Shown here one piece after another: positions 16,032 to 24,681 of a DNA stretch of 64,000 bases. The position numbers and the translations under genes were made by a program. Each line of letters starts with the position of its first letter. Position 1 is the stretch's first letter. Location of the stretch: contig LADS01000070.1 of NCBI GenBank assembly GCA_000961725.1, positions 48,443 to 112,442 of the forward strand. The letters are read 5' to 3'. This DNA is from Desulfobulbaceae bacterium BRH_c16a. GTDB lineage: Bacteria; Desulfobacterota; Desulfobulbia; Desulfobulbales; Desulfocapsaceae. Below the pieces are notes generated by a model. The model saw nothing but the letters and a program-made list of their open reading frames with translations, was not told where the DNA came from and did no database searches.

Positions 16032-17639
16032 ATGAAAGCCAAATCCATTAAATTCGACCAACAATGTAGAAGTTCCATCCTTCAGGGCATCAATACGCTC
16101 GCCGATGCCGTCAACGTAACCTTTGGCCCCAAGGGACGCAATGTCGTCATTGAAAAGCCCTTTGGCTCTCCGCTTATCACCAAGGACGGAGTCACCGTCG
16201 CCAAGGAAATCGAGCTGGAAGACAAGTTCGAGAACATGGGAGCCCAGATGGTGAAAGAAGTAACCTCAAAAACCGCGGATGTTGCTGGTGACGGGACCAC
16301 CACCGCTACCGTTCTGGCCCAGGCCATCTACCGCGAGGGCGTCAAGCTGACAGCTGCCGGGCACAACCCGATGGAAATCAAGCGCGGTATGGAACGAGCC
16401 GTTGAAACCCTGGTCGATGAACTGAAGAGGCTTTCCAAGCCGATCAAGGACTCTGGGGAGATTGCGCAAGTAGGTACTATCTCCGCTAACAACGACAAAG
16501 CCATCGGCGAGATAATAGCCCAAGCTATGGAAAAGGTCGGCAAGGAGGGGATTATTACCGTCGAAGAATCCAAGACCATGGAAACCGGTCTGGAGACGGT
16601 CGAAGGGATGCATTTTGATCGCGGCTATCTTTCCCCCTATTTCGTTACCGATCCGGAGAGCATGGAAGTGAACTTGGAAAACGCCGGGATACTTATCCAT
16701 GACAAGAAGATTTCCACCATGAATAGCCTTCTTCCTCTGCTTGAGCAGACCGCCAGGTCAGGTCAACCCCTGCTGATCATCGCCGAAGATATCGAGGGTG
16801 AGGCCTTGGCTACCCTGGTGACTAACAAGCTCCGAGGAGTCCTCAACATCTGCGCTGTCAAGGCCCCAGGTTTCGGCGATCACCGCAAGACCATGCTGGA
16901 AGATATTGCCATTCTTACCGGCGGCACAGTGATTTCCGATGAGCTCGGCTTAAAACTCGACCAGGTCGCCTTAAATCAGCTCGGCACCGCCAGACGGATT
17001 ACCATCGACAAGGATACCACTACCATTATTGACGGGGCCGGCAAGGAAACCGACATTCAGGCCCGCAGTAAGCAGATTCGTGCCCGGATCGAGGAGACCA
17101 CTAGCGACTTTGACCGCGAGAAACTCCAGGAGCGATTGGCCAAACTGGTTGGAGGTGTAGCCGTAATCAAGGTAGGCGCCGTGACCGAAACCGAGATGAA
17201 GGAGAAAAAAGCCCGCGTCGAAGACGCACTCTGTGCAACCCGTGCCGCAGTTGCTGAAGGAATCGTCCCCGGCGGCGGCGTCGCTTACCTGCGCGCATCA
17301 AAAGTCCTCGACAAGCTGATGCTCTCCGCCGAGCAGCAACTCGGCGTCGACATCATCAGGCACGCACTCGAGGAGCCAACCCGTCACATCGCCCAGAACG
17401 CCGGAGCGGTGGGCTCCGTCGTGGTGAATAGGGTAAAGAGCGGCGAGGGCAACTTCGGTTATAACGCAAGCAACGATGAGTACACCGACATGATAGCGGC
17501 CGGCATCATCGACCCGACCAAGGTCGCCCGTTGCGCCTTGCAGTACGCAGCCTCCATCGCCGGGCTCATGCTGACCACCGACGTCATGATCTCCGAGGAA
17601 CCCAACGAAGCCACTTCACCAGCAGTCCGGTCGGCATAA
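16032..17639 (+). CDS. groEL: Orphan 60-kDa chaperonin GroEL
   Basis: A 535-residue chaperonin. The ATP site VTFGPKGRNVV and AGDGTTTATVLAQ are intact, as are GGVAVIKVGA and VPGGGVAYLRA. An AAGGAG ribosome site precedes the ATG. There is no groES next to it, and the C-terminus lacks the usual Gly-Gly-Met repeats, ending SPAVRSA. A duplicate of the gene end at 19798 carries one extra base and would read on to SPASPVGIM, so the tail here may stem from a one-base deletion. It is probably a secondary chaperonin that depends on GroES made elsewhere. Confidence 0.93.
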   Translation: MKAKSIKFDQQCRSSILQGINTLADAVNVTFGPKGRNVVIEKPFGSPLITKDGVTVAKEIELEDKFENMGAQMVKEVTSKTADVAGDGTTTATVLAQAIYREGVKLTAAGHNPMEIKRGMERAVETLVDELKRLSKPIKDSGEIAQVGTISANNDKAIGEIIAQAMEKVGKEGIITVEESKTMETGLETVEGMHFDRGYLSPYFVTDPESMEVNLENAGILIHDKKISTMNSLLPLLEQTARSGQPLLIIAEDIEGEALATLVTNKLRGVLNICAVKAPGFGDHRKTMLEDIAILTGGTVISDELGLKLDQVALNQLGTARRITIDKDTTTIIDGAGKETDIQARSKQIRARIEETTSDFDREKLQERLAKLVGGVAVIKVGAVTETEMKEKKARVEDALCATRAAVAEGIVPGGGVAYLRASKVLDKLMLSAEQQLGVDIIRHALEEPTRHIAQNAGAVGSVVVNRVKSGEGNFGYNASNDEYTDMIAAGIIDPTKVARCALQYAASIAGLMLTTDVMISEEPNEATSPAVRSA

Positions 17640-17676
17640 TGTAACTTTAGATTCCACTTGAAATTGAACGAAAAAT
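17584..17676 (+). repeat. Duplicated block 1, copy 1 (groEL 3' end)
   Basis: The last 56 bases of groEL and about 37 bases beyond recur at 19798-19889 with high identity, including the stretch CCGGTCGGCATAATGTAA. Copy 2 has one extra base (AGCCAGT against AGCAGT). Confidence 0.9.
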
Positions 17677-17788
17677 GATCAGTAAAACTCGTAGCTCAAC
17701 TGCAAGCCATCCGGAGATTACCGGTTATCGAATGCATTGAAATCAAATATTCGACCTCGCTCAAGTATGGCGAGGTGGAGGTTGTAGA

Positions 17789-18565
17789 ATGATCGGCGCA
17801 ATTGCAGGAGATATAATCGGGTCGGTGTATGAGGCTCATTCCATCAAAACCAAAGAATTCTCTCTTTTTCATCCGAACTGCCGCTTTACCGACGATACCG
17901 TGCTCACCATCGCGGTGGCCCAGGCGATTTTAACGGATGGAGACTATCGCCGGTGGGTTCGGGAAATAGGCCGCCGTCATCCCAATGCCGGTTACGGAGG
18001 GACATTCATCCATTGGCTCCTTTTCAGCGACTCCGAACCTTACAACAGTTGGGGGAATGGTTCAGCCATGCGAGTCAGCCCGGTAGGCTGGGCCTTTGAC
18101 AATGTCGACACCGTCCTGCAACAAGCGGCACGGTCGGCGGAGATATCCCACAACCATCCTGAAGGTATCAAAGGGGCACAAGCGGTCGCCCTGGCCGTCT
18201 TCCTGGCCAGGACGACACGGGACAAGGCGCTGATCAAAAAGGAAGTGGCCACCCGTTTTAATTATGACCTTAACCGAACCATCGACGGAATCCGGCCTGC
18301 CTACACCTTCGATATATCCTGTCAGGGAACGGTTCCGGAGGCGGTCATCGCCTTCCTGGAAGCCGACAGCTATGAGGATGCCGTCCGTAATGCGATATCA
18401 CTCGGCGGCGACAGCGACACACTCGCCTGTATCACCGGAGCGATCGCCGAAGCGTACTATGGACCGGTCGCCCAGCCGATCCTGAAAAAAGTTAAAGAAT
18501 GCCTGACAGCTAACCTCTGGTCGATTACGGAACAGTTCTGCCGCAAATACACTGACCTTGAGTAG
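17789..18565 (+). CDS. ADP-ribosylglycohydrolase family protein
   Basis: A 258-residue DraG/ARH-fold enzyme. The magnesium-binding motifs FTDDTVLT (about residue 33) and GGDSDTLACITGAIAEAYYG (near the C-terminus) are complete, with GDIIGSVYE at the N-terminus. Such enzymes remove ADP-ribose from proteins, as DraG does for dinitrogenase reductase; no nitrogenase gene is nearby, so the target is unknown. A CCTCGC/GCGAGG hairpin lies close before the start. Its 3' end is duplicated at 19889. Confidence 0.9.
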   Translation: MIGAIAGDIIGSVYEAHSIKTKEFSLFHPNCRFTDDTVLTIAVAQAILTDGDYRRWVREIGRRHPNAGYGGTFIHWLLFSDSEPYNSWGNGSAMRVSPVGWAFDNVDTVLQQAARSAEISHNHPEGIKGAQAVALAVFLARTTRDKALIKKEVATRFNYDLNRTIDGIRPAYTFDISCQGTVPEAVIAFLEADSYEDAVRNAISLGGDSDTLACITGAIAEAYYGPVAQPILKKVKECLTANLWSITEQFCRKYTDLE

Positions 18566-18703
18566 AATTTCCCCCTGTCCACCAGTATGACTGTTACTCC
18601 CACAACAAAAGCGAATACAACCATGACTAACGAAGCAGAAACGGAAGAAAAGGCGCATCTGCAAGGCGCGAAGATAAAGTTGCAGACGTCTGTAGAGCGA
18701 ATT
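18443..18703 (+). repeat. Duplicated block 2, copy 1 (draG 3' end plus helD 5' end)
   Basis: These 261 bp recur at 19889-20148. The match runs from GCCGAAGCGTACTAT through the draG stop and the spacer into the first about 27 codons of the helicase gene, ending GAGCGAATT. Sequence diverges sharply after that. Confidence 0.92.
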
Positions 18704-18757
18704 AGAATCACATGGCCTGTTGGAAAGAGTTTTTTTGGAAACCGGAAAAGCAATTAA
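18623..18757 (+). pseudogene. Truncated 5' end of the HelD-like helicase gene
   Basis: The ATG at 18623 opens a frame whose first 27 residues (MTNEAETEEKAHLQGAKIKL...) match the start of the intact helicase at 20068. It then leaves the homology and stops after 44 codons. This is the broken copy made by the local duplication, and any peptide is unlikely to be functional. Confidence 0.85.
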
Positions 18758-18847
18758 CTTATCACTCATTTGGCGCTGTGCCTTGTAATTACAGCAAACT
18801 CGACCCGCAGTATCATGCCAAAAGCCCCCAACCTCCCTGGAAACAAT

Positions 18848-19708
18848 ATGATGAATAACACTGCCAATAAACCTATCTACATTCGATTCTTGAAAAGTCT
18901 CTCGTCGCTTATCCCTGGGGACATGCTGAAAACATTTATCTATTTAAATGGCATCCACAAGGTGCGCAAAGTATTGCGGACGGCTATCTTAAGTTTTTAT
19001 CGCATCGAACATATTTACGAAGTCATCGGTGATTTCTCCAAAAATTACCGGGGAAATTTTTCAGTTCTCGAGTTTGGTGTGGCAGACGGGTATTCCTTTA
19101 CGAAAATGCTTTATGCCACTCGATACCTTAAATGTGAAAACAGAGTCACAATTCATGGTTTCGACTCCTTTGAAGGAATGCCGAAAACTGATGATTCTAA
19201 GGATCGAGACCTCATCGCCAATGACGGCTGGGTTGAAGGACAATTTAAAACAGATTTTGAGAAACTCAGTGAGTATTGCAAGGGGAAGTATTTTAATTTT
19301 GTTTTCCACAAAGGGATGTTCGACAAAACCATTACGCCGGATTTTCTTGAAACATTGCGTACCCACTTACCTATACTTGTATGGATCGATTGCGACTATT
19401 ACACCTCGGCAAAGATCGTCTTTGAAAGGATTAAGGATTATCTGCCTAGTGGTTGTGTGATATATTTTGACGAACCGGAATTCAACTACGGATGCCGATA
19501 TACCGGAGAGTCCCGATTGATTCACGAGGTGAATAACGGATTATTCGGAGATGGAATCGAACTGGTTCTTGATCCTTCTTTGTCACTCACCTCGAATCGA
19601 ATTTACCGCTTCATCAATATCAATGCAAAAACAGTATATGATAGGGTTAAAAATCTCAATTCCGCCGGAGAACTTCATCGCCGAAGCAATGATTCTCCAT
19701 TCCCCTGA
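18848..19708 (+). CDS. TylF/MycF-family O-methyltransferase
   Basis: A 286-residue class I methyltransferase of the macrocin O-methyltransferase type. The SAM loop is VLEFGVADGYSFTKML, and GFDSFEGMPKTDD and VWIDCDYYTSAK supply the acidic residues usual for metal binding. TylF relatives often methylate sugar hydroxyls in surface polysaccharides or antibiotics. I chose the ATG at 18848 because GGAAAC precedes it; 26 further codons are open upstream. The gene is visibly richer in A+T than its neighbours and lies exactly between the two copies of a duplicated junction, so it was probably acquired with the insert. Confidence 0.8.
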   Translation: MMNNTANKPIYIRFLKSLSSLIPGDMLKTFIYLNGIHKVRKVLRTAILSFYRIEHIYEVIGDFSKNYRGNFSVLEFGVADGYSFTKMLYATRYLKCENRVTIHGFDSFEGMPKTDDSKDRDLIANDGWVEGQFKTDFEKLSEYCKGKYFNFVFHKGMFDKTITPDFLETLRTHLPILVWIDCDYYTSAKIVFERIKDYLPSGCVIYFDEPEFNYGCRYTGESRLIHEVNNGLFGDGIELVLDPSLSLTSNRIYRFININAKTVYDRVKNLNSAGELHRRSNDSPFP

Positions 19709-19797
19709 TCTTCAGGGAAATCATTCCTCGTAACTGTAGCGACCCGCAATGATAAACGCCCGGACACGCAATAATGATTATTCTGGGCTCACAAAAT

Positions 19798-19889
19798 CAT
19801 GATCTCCGAGGCACCCAACGAAGCAACTTCACCAGCCAGTCCGGTCGGCATAATGTAATTTGTCTAGTTTCCACTTGAAATGGAAAAAA
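19798..19889 (+). repeat. Duplicated block 1, copy 2 (groEL 3' end remnant)
   Basis: A second copy of the groEL 3' end and following bases, not preceded by the rest of groEL. It joins directly to the draG 3' remnant, so the about 766 bp that separate these parts in copy 1 are missing here. Confidence 0.9.
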
Positions 19890-20009
19890 TTGCCGAAGCG
19901 TACTATATGGACCCATCGCCCCCGATCCTGAAAAAAGTTAAAGAGTGCCTGAAGGCGGACCTCTGGGCGATAAAGGAACATCTGCCGCAAATACATTGAC
20001 CTTGAGTAG
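19889..20009 (+). pseudogene. 3' remnant of the ADP-ribosylglycohydrolase gene
   Basis: About 120 bp correspond to the last 40 codons of the intact gene at 17789, ending at the equivalent TAG. Two-base and one-base length differences (for example TACTATATGG against TACTATGG) disrupt the frame. The 5' part is absent. Confidence 0.85.
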
Positions 20010-20148
20010 GATCTCCCCCTCTCCACCCAGTATCACTGTTACTCACACAACAAAAGCGAATACAACCATGATTAACGTAGCAGAAACGGAAGAAAAGGCG
20101 CATCTGCAAGGTGCGAAGATAAAGTTGCAGACGGCAGTCGAGCGAATT
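19889..20148 (+). repeat. Duplicated block 2, copy 2 (draG 3' end plus helD 5' end)
   Basis: The second copy of the 18443-18703 block; here it continues into the intact helicase gene. Small insertions and deletions break the draG frame. Confidence 0.92.
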
Positions 20149-22137
20149 GATTCCACACTGAGGGATCATGCAACGAAGATTCAGGAACAGAAGACCTATT
20201 TATGGGAACATAGAACGGATATGGATCATGCCGAAAAGGTATCGACTCGGCAATCCGCAGAGCAGCGAGTCCTTGCCGCCGAAGCCGTCCTCGCCAATAA
20301 AAAACGCATCGTAAAGCTTCTTCAGTCTCCTTATTTCGGCCGCTTCGATTTCATCCGGGACGGTCAGACACAGTCTTTAGCGGTCTATGTCGGCATTCAC
20401 GCTTTTTTCGACGAGGATCGAAGAGAGAACCTTATTTACGACTGGCGCGCACCGATTGCCACGATGTTCTACGACTATGAAACCGGTAAGGCGCGTTACG
20501 AAGCGCCATCGGGGGATATTGCCGGCACAATAGCATTGAAGCGTCAATTCCGGATCCGCAACGGCCATATGGAGTTCATGCTGGAGAGCTCGCTGAATAT
20601 TCAGGACGATGTCCTGCAGGAGGAGTTGAGCAGGGCCTCCGACGATAGAATGAAAAACATCGTGGCAACCATCCAGCGCGACCAGAACGCCATTATTCGC
20701 AATGAGGACTCCCATGTTTTGATTATCCAGGGTGTGGCCGGTTCGGGCAAGACTTCGATCGCCCTCCACCGGATAGCGTTTCTGCTCTACAGGTTCAAGG
20801 ATACCTTGACGTCGAAGGATATCCTGATCATTTCGCCGAACAAGGTTTTTGCCGATTATATTTCCAATGTATTGCCGGAGCTCGGCGAAGAAAATATCGC
20901 CGAAACCGAGATGGAGATTCTGGCGGACGACTGGCTGGATTACAAATACAAATTCCAGACATTCTTCCAGCAGGCGGCTCTTCTTCTGGAAAAAAACGAT
21001 GAAAAATTGCGGCACAGAATCCAGGAGAAGTCTTCCCTCGATTTTTTGAAAAAACTCGATGAATACGCCACCTATATTGAAAAATCGAGTTTCTGCGCCG
21101 AAGATTTACGGATAAACTGTTACTCGGTTTCCGCCCGGTTCATCGAAGAATCAATGCAAAAACATCGCGGCAAGGCGGTCGCCGAACGGACAAGAAATGT
21201 TGCACAGGACATCGAGCACAACATCGACATTTATCAGCACTACGAACTGACGAAAGAGGAAAGAGCCGAACTGAGGGCATCACTCAAGAAGATGCAAAAG
21301 CGGTCGACCCTTCGCGGCACGTATAAAAACTTTTTCATCTGGATGGGAAAGCCGGGGCTGTTCAAGCCGGGGAAAAATTCCATTCTCGAATACTCGGATG
21401 TGTTCCCGCTCATCTACCTGAAGATCCGCCTGGAAGGGATCAAAGGGGTGCAGAAGAATGTCAAGCATTTGCTTATCGACGAAATGCAGGATTACACCCC
21501 CGTGCAATACGCGGTTATCGCGAAACTGTTTCCCTGCAAGAAAACGATTCTGGGAGACGCAAACCAATCGGTTAATCCGTTCAGTTCATCCACGGCAGAG
21601 AAAATCCAAAGAGTTTTCAGGCAGGCGGAGTGTGTAAAGCTGTGTAAAAGTTACCGGTCGACATACGAAATCACCCGGTTCGCGCAGCGCATTTCACCAA
21701 ACCCGGACCTTGTGGCAATTGAGCGCCATGGGGATGAGCCACTCGTGCTGAAATGCAGCAGCAAAAGTAAGGAAATTGAGCGGATACGGCAGCTGATTGA
21801 GGAATTTTTCGCACTCGGATACCACACAATTGGAATCATATGCAAAACACCGAATCAAGCGGAACATCTCCATGGTATCCTTCATGGCGAAAAGCATCAC
21901 GTGCGATTATTGACCTCGAGGAGCACGTCCTTCGCGAAAGGCGTGGTTATCTGCACCGTGCATCTGGCGAAAGGGCTGGAATTCGATCAGGTAATCGTTG
22001 TCGATGCAAGCGACAATAATTATGCAACCGACATCGAAAGAAACCTGCTGTATGTTGCCTGCACCCGTGCCATGCATACACTCACCCTGATTTTTACCGG
22101 CAAAGTCAGCCGCTTCATCTCGCCTGAAAACCAATGA
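20068..22137 (+). CDS. HelD-like UvrD/Rep-family helicase (RNA polymerase recycling factor type)
   Basis: A 689-residue superfamily 1 protein. An N-terminal coiled coil (about 1-60) precedes Walker A GVAGSGKTSIALHR (about 220), then Walker B LLIDEMQDYTPVQY, SYRSTYEI, and VHLAKGLEFDQVIVVDAS with RNLLYVACTRA near the end. The architecture matches HelD, which frees stalled RNA polymerase, rather than UvrD or Rep. The ATG at 20068 is preferred over 41 upstream open codons because those derive from the draG remnant, and the same ATG is conserved in the truncated copy. Confidence 0.85.
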   Translation: MINVAETEEKAHLQGAKIKLQTAVERIDSTLRDHATKIQEQKTYLWEHRTDMDHAEKVSTRQSAEQRVLAAEAVLANKKRIVKLLQSPYFGRFDFIRDGQTQSLAVYVGIHAFFDEDRRENLIYDWRAPIATMFYDYETGKARYEAPSGDIAGTIALKRQFRIRNGHMEFMLESSLNIQDDVLQEELSRASDDRMKNIVATIQRDQNAIIRNEDSHVLIIQGVAGSGKTSIALHRIAFLLYRFKDTLTSKDILIISPNKVFADYISNVLPELGEENIAETEMEILADDWLDYKYKFQTFFQQAALLLEKNDEKLRHRIQEKSSLDFLKKLDEYATYIEKSSFCAEDLRINCYSVSARFIEESMQKHRGKAVAERTRNVAQDIEHNIDIYQHYELTKEERAELRASLKKMQKRSTLRGTYKNFFIWMGKPGLFKPGKNSILEYSDVFPLIYLKIRLEGIKGVQKNVKHLLIDEMQDYTPVQYAVIAKLFPCKKTILGDANQSVNPFSSSTAEKIQRVFRQAECVKLCKSYRSTYEITRFAQRISPNPDLVAIERHGDEPLVLKCSSKSKEIERIRQLIEEFFALGYHTIGIICKTPNQAEHLHGILHGEKHHVRLLTSRSTSFAKGVVICTVHLAKGLEFDQVIVVDASDNNYATDIERNLLYVACTRAMHTLTLIFTGKVSRFISPENQ

Positions 22138-22159
22138 GTCAGCCGCAGTTTTCATCCTG

Positions 22160-22510
22160 CTATTTTGCCTCCGCCTTCTGCGCGCAGGAGATGCAGGCCG
22201 GAACACTGGGATCGAAACGCAGACGGCCTTCGGCAATTTCCTCCTCGCAGATGACACAGTAACCGTACTCACCTGACCGGATTCGCTTGAGCGCCACCTC
22301 GATACGTTGCCGCTCAAGCTCGGTCAGGCGGGCCGCCGCCTGGATCATGGCCTGCTGCTGCATGGCGTCCATCCGCGAAAGCCGGCCAACCCGCGCCTGA
22401 TCCAGCTCTACCGGGCTTTCGCCTTTTTTTGCCGCCTGTCCCGCAACAATATCGGCAAGTCTGTTCTCCAGGCGTTTTTTGAAGTATTCCAGGTCAAGAT
22501 CGTCATTCAT
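22160..22510 (-). CDS. TraR/DksA family zinc finger protein
   Basis: A 116-residue protein with an N-terminal coiled coil and a C-terminal zinc finger: YCVICEEEI and CISC form the four-cysteine site (CxxC-x17-CxxC). It ends in a helix rich in Lys and Glu. DksA-type proteins insert into the RNA polymerase secondary channel and adjust rRNA and amino-acid promoters together with ppGpp. The coiled-coil tip does not show the canonical DxxDxA, so it is closer to short TraR/DksA-like proteins. It is convergent with the HelD-like gene. Confidence 0.85.
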   Translation of the reverse strand: MNDDLDLEYFKKRLENRLADIVAGQAAKKGESPVELDQARVGRLSRMDAMQQQAMIQAAARLTELERQRIEVALKRIRSGEYGYCVICEEEIAEGRLRFDPSVPACISCAQKAEAK

Positions 22511-22592
22511 GGTTTAGATTGAGGTTTAATATTTTTTTTGAAATTATTGCGAACCAAATGTCGTTTTGCTGAAAACCTAGCCGAATCGTTTT

Positions 22593-23801
22593 TCAATTTC
22601 TTAAAATACAAAAGTCAGTGAGAGCCCTTGCCAATCTTTGCACTCCCTCCGCCACGGTTTCCTTATCGACGCAGGAAAAGCTGAGTCTGAATGTGGCCGT
22701 TTTGGTGGCACCGGTGTAAAAAGGATTGCCCGGCACGAACACCACCTTCTCTTTCACCGCTTCCTGAAAAAGCTCCATCGAATCCATGCCCTCCGGCAGT
22801 CTGCCCCACAAAAACATCCCGCCCTCCGGACGGGTGAAGGTGACTGAGTCCGGAAAATGGCGGCTTGTCTCCTCCTGCATCGCCAGACACTGACTGCCAT
22901 ACGCCTCGATAATTCGGGCAATATGAGAATCGAGATCGTTTTCCGTAAGATACGTGTTGAGGATTTTCTGAGTGAAACTCGAAGTATGCAGATCGGCGGC
23001 CTGCTTGGCGATGATGAGTTTCTCACATATCCAGCGGGGAGCGGCAATCCAGCCAAGACGAAAACCGGGGGCGACAATCTTGGAAAACGAGCCGAGAAGA
23101 ACAGTCTCCGGGATATAATGGGCAAAAGACCTGGCCGGTTTGCCGGAAAATCGCAGCTCTCCGTAGGGATCGTCCTCCACTACGATGAATCTTTTTGCCG
23201 CGGCAACGGCTGCCACTTTTTCCCTGTTTGTTTCGGAGTAGGTAATCCCCGAGGGATTTTGAAAGTTCGGCACGGCGTAGAGCATTTTGGCCTTGTGGCG
23301 GCCACTCGACTCTTCAAGGGAATCAACATCCAGGCCGTCATCGCGCATCGGCACAGGCAAGAAATCGATCTTGAAAAGAGACAGTGACTGAATCGCCCCG
23401 AGATAGCCGGGTTCCTCGATCAGCACCTTGTCTCCGGAGTTGAGGAGAATCTTCCCGAGAAGGTCGATGCCCTGCTGAGAACCATTGGTGATGATGATAT
23501 TTTCCGGAGAAACTTGCAGCCCTTTTTTCAGCAGGTACCTGGCTGCAATCCATTCGCGCAATTGCAGATCACCTTCGGTATTGCTGTATTGCAGCACCTT
23601 CGCCCCGTAATCGGCGAATACCTTCTCGGTTGCGTTCCGGATCTCCCGCACAGGGAAAAATGCCGGATTGGGCAAGCCCCCGGCAAAAGAAATGACTGAG
23701 GGATCGAGGGAGACCTTTAAAATCTCACGGATAAACGATCTTGGCACGCCCTGGATACGCTCGGCAAAAATTTCTTCCATTTCAGAAAGCTCCATATTCA
23801 C
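22593..23801 (-). CDS. PLP-dependent aminotransferase, class I/II (LysN/MocR-C-terminal type)
   Basis: A 402-residue fold type I aminotransferase. The PLP lysine is in GSFSKIVAPGFRLGW; NFQNPSG and EDDPYGELRF are typical of the alpha-aminoadipate/kynurenine/aromatic subgroup (LysN, KAT II). Substrate is uncertain. A 2-aminoadipate transaminase would fit the lysine pathway at 49-53 kb, but that is inference since the genes are not linked. The start codon overlaps the end of the small coiled-coil gene upstream by 4 bp. Confidence 0.85.
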   Translation of the reverse strand: MNMELSEMEEIFAERIQGVPRSFIREILKVSLDPSVISFAGGLPNPAFFPVREIRNATEKVFADYGAKVLQYSNTEGDLQLREWIAARYLLKKGLQVSPENIIITNGSQQGIDLLGKILLNSGDKVLIEEPGYLGAIQSLSLFKIDFLPVPMRDDGLDVDSLEESSGRHKAKMLYAVPNFQNPSGITYSETNREKVAAVAAAKRFIVVEDDPYGELRFSGKPARSFAHYIPETVLLGSFSKIVAPGFRLGWIAAPRWICEKLIIAKQAADLHTSSFTQKILNTYLTENDLDSHIARIIEAYGSQCLAMQEETSRHFPDSVTFTRPEGGMFLWGRLPEGMDSMELFQEAVKEKVVFVPGNPFYTGATKTATFRLSFSCVDKETVAEGVQRLARALTDFCILRN

Positions 23802-24022
23802 GGCTTGAACCCGCCAAAACCGGAAAATCGCTTTCGAAACGATCCGGATTCCTTTTTGCCGTCAAGCATTCGACGAAGAGTCTGCAACTCCTGTTGCGCC
23901 GCACGCAGTTCCCGGGCAAGTTCATCTTTGTCTTCGGGGGTCGCAGTGCTCAAGGCTTTTTGCAAGTCATCGACATTTTGCTGGGCTTTGTACAGATCCA
24001 AGGCCAATGCTCTGATGGACAT
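23798..24022 (-). CDS. Small coiled-coil protein, unknown function
   Basis: A 74-residue charged, predominantly helical protein. Residues 5-50 form heptads (LDLYKAQQNVDDLQKAL, ELRAAQQELQTL); the tail is basic and Gly/Phe rich (FRKRFSGFGGFKP). The ATG at 24022 has GGAG 6 bases upstream; a GTG 12 bases further up is the alternative. Overlap with the aminotransferase gene shows co-translation. I recognise no named family. Confidence 0.7.
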   Translation of the reverse strand: MSIRALALDLYKAQQNVDDLQKALSTATPEDKDELARELRAAQQELQTLRRMLDGKKESGSFRKRFSGFGGFKP

Positions 24023-24073
24023 CGTGTGCTCCACTTGTTTTTTTCAATTGTAATACGGTCGGCCTCTCTCTAC

Positions 24074-24622
24074 TCAAACAAGTCTTTTCAGCATCTCGTT
24101 TTTTTCGACCGCCGCTTTGATGATCCGGAATATCTCTCGATGGTGATTGTGGAACCTGGTCTTCACATACTGGAAAACCGTCTTGCGCAAATCGCCTTCA
24201 TCAATGGGATACTGACGCACTATTGCGTCAAGATCCTTCCCCCGCCAATCGGGTTCCCACACCACTCCCGCCTGCAACGAGTATTGCTGCTGCTCTATCG
24301 CTTCGTTGATGAGTACATCGCGAAGTCTTTCCGCCTCGCGGTGCAGGGTGTTGGCTTTGAGATGTGAGCCTTTCCTCTCGGTGAGAAAATCAAGGATCGT
24401 CTCGACGGAATCTTCTTCCCGCATGATTTTAGCCAGATGTTTGACCTGACGGTTCCTCGCCCCGCCCTTCATATTGCGGCAGCGGAGAATTTCTTCTTTC
24501 ACCGCCTGCCCTGCGGGAAGCCTTTTCAAGTCCTTATCCGTCAGCAGCGATAGCTCCTGGGCAGCACTCTCTTCATCTTTAAAACGTCTCTTCAGGGCCG
24601 ATCTGCTAATTTTTTCTGTCAT
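24074..24622 (-). CDS. darP: Ribosome-associated protein DarP (DUF615/YjgA)
   Basis: A 182-residue basic, helical protein with the DUF615 signature SRSALKRRFKDE at the start and GGARNRQVKHLAKIMREED in the middle. DarP assists late assembly of the 50S subunit. The family is best known from beta- and gammaproteobacteria and a deltaproteobacterial member is unremarkable. It is probably co-transcribed with the small coiled-coil gene and aminotransferase. Confidence 0.82.
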   Translation of the reverse strand: MTEKISRSALKRRFKDEESAAQELSLLTDKDLKRLPAGQAVKEEILRCRNMKGGARNRQVKHLAKIMREEDSVETILDFLTERKGSHLKANTLHREAERLRDVLINEAIEQQQYSLQAGVVWEPDWRGKDLDAIVRQYPIDEGDLRKTVFQYVKTRFHNHHREIFRIIKAAVEKNEMLKRLV

Positions 24623-24681
24623 ATAATCCTGAACAAAGCTTCGTGAGAATAATCATGGAAATCCATGACCTGTGTGACACA

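Noticed and set aside
18704..19797. Insertion sequence carrying the TylF-type methyltransferase
   Set aside because: No transposase, terminal inverted repeats or target duplication were found; the flanking repeats are direct copies of host gene ends.
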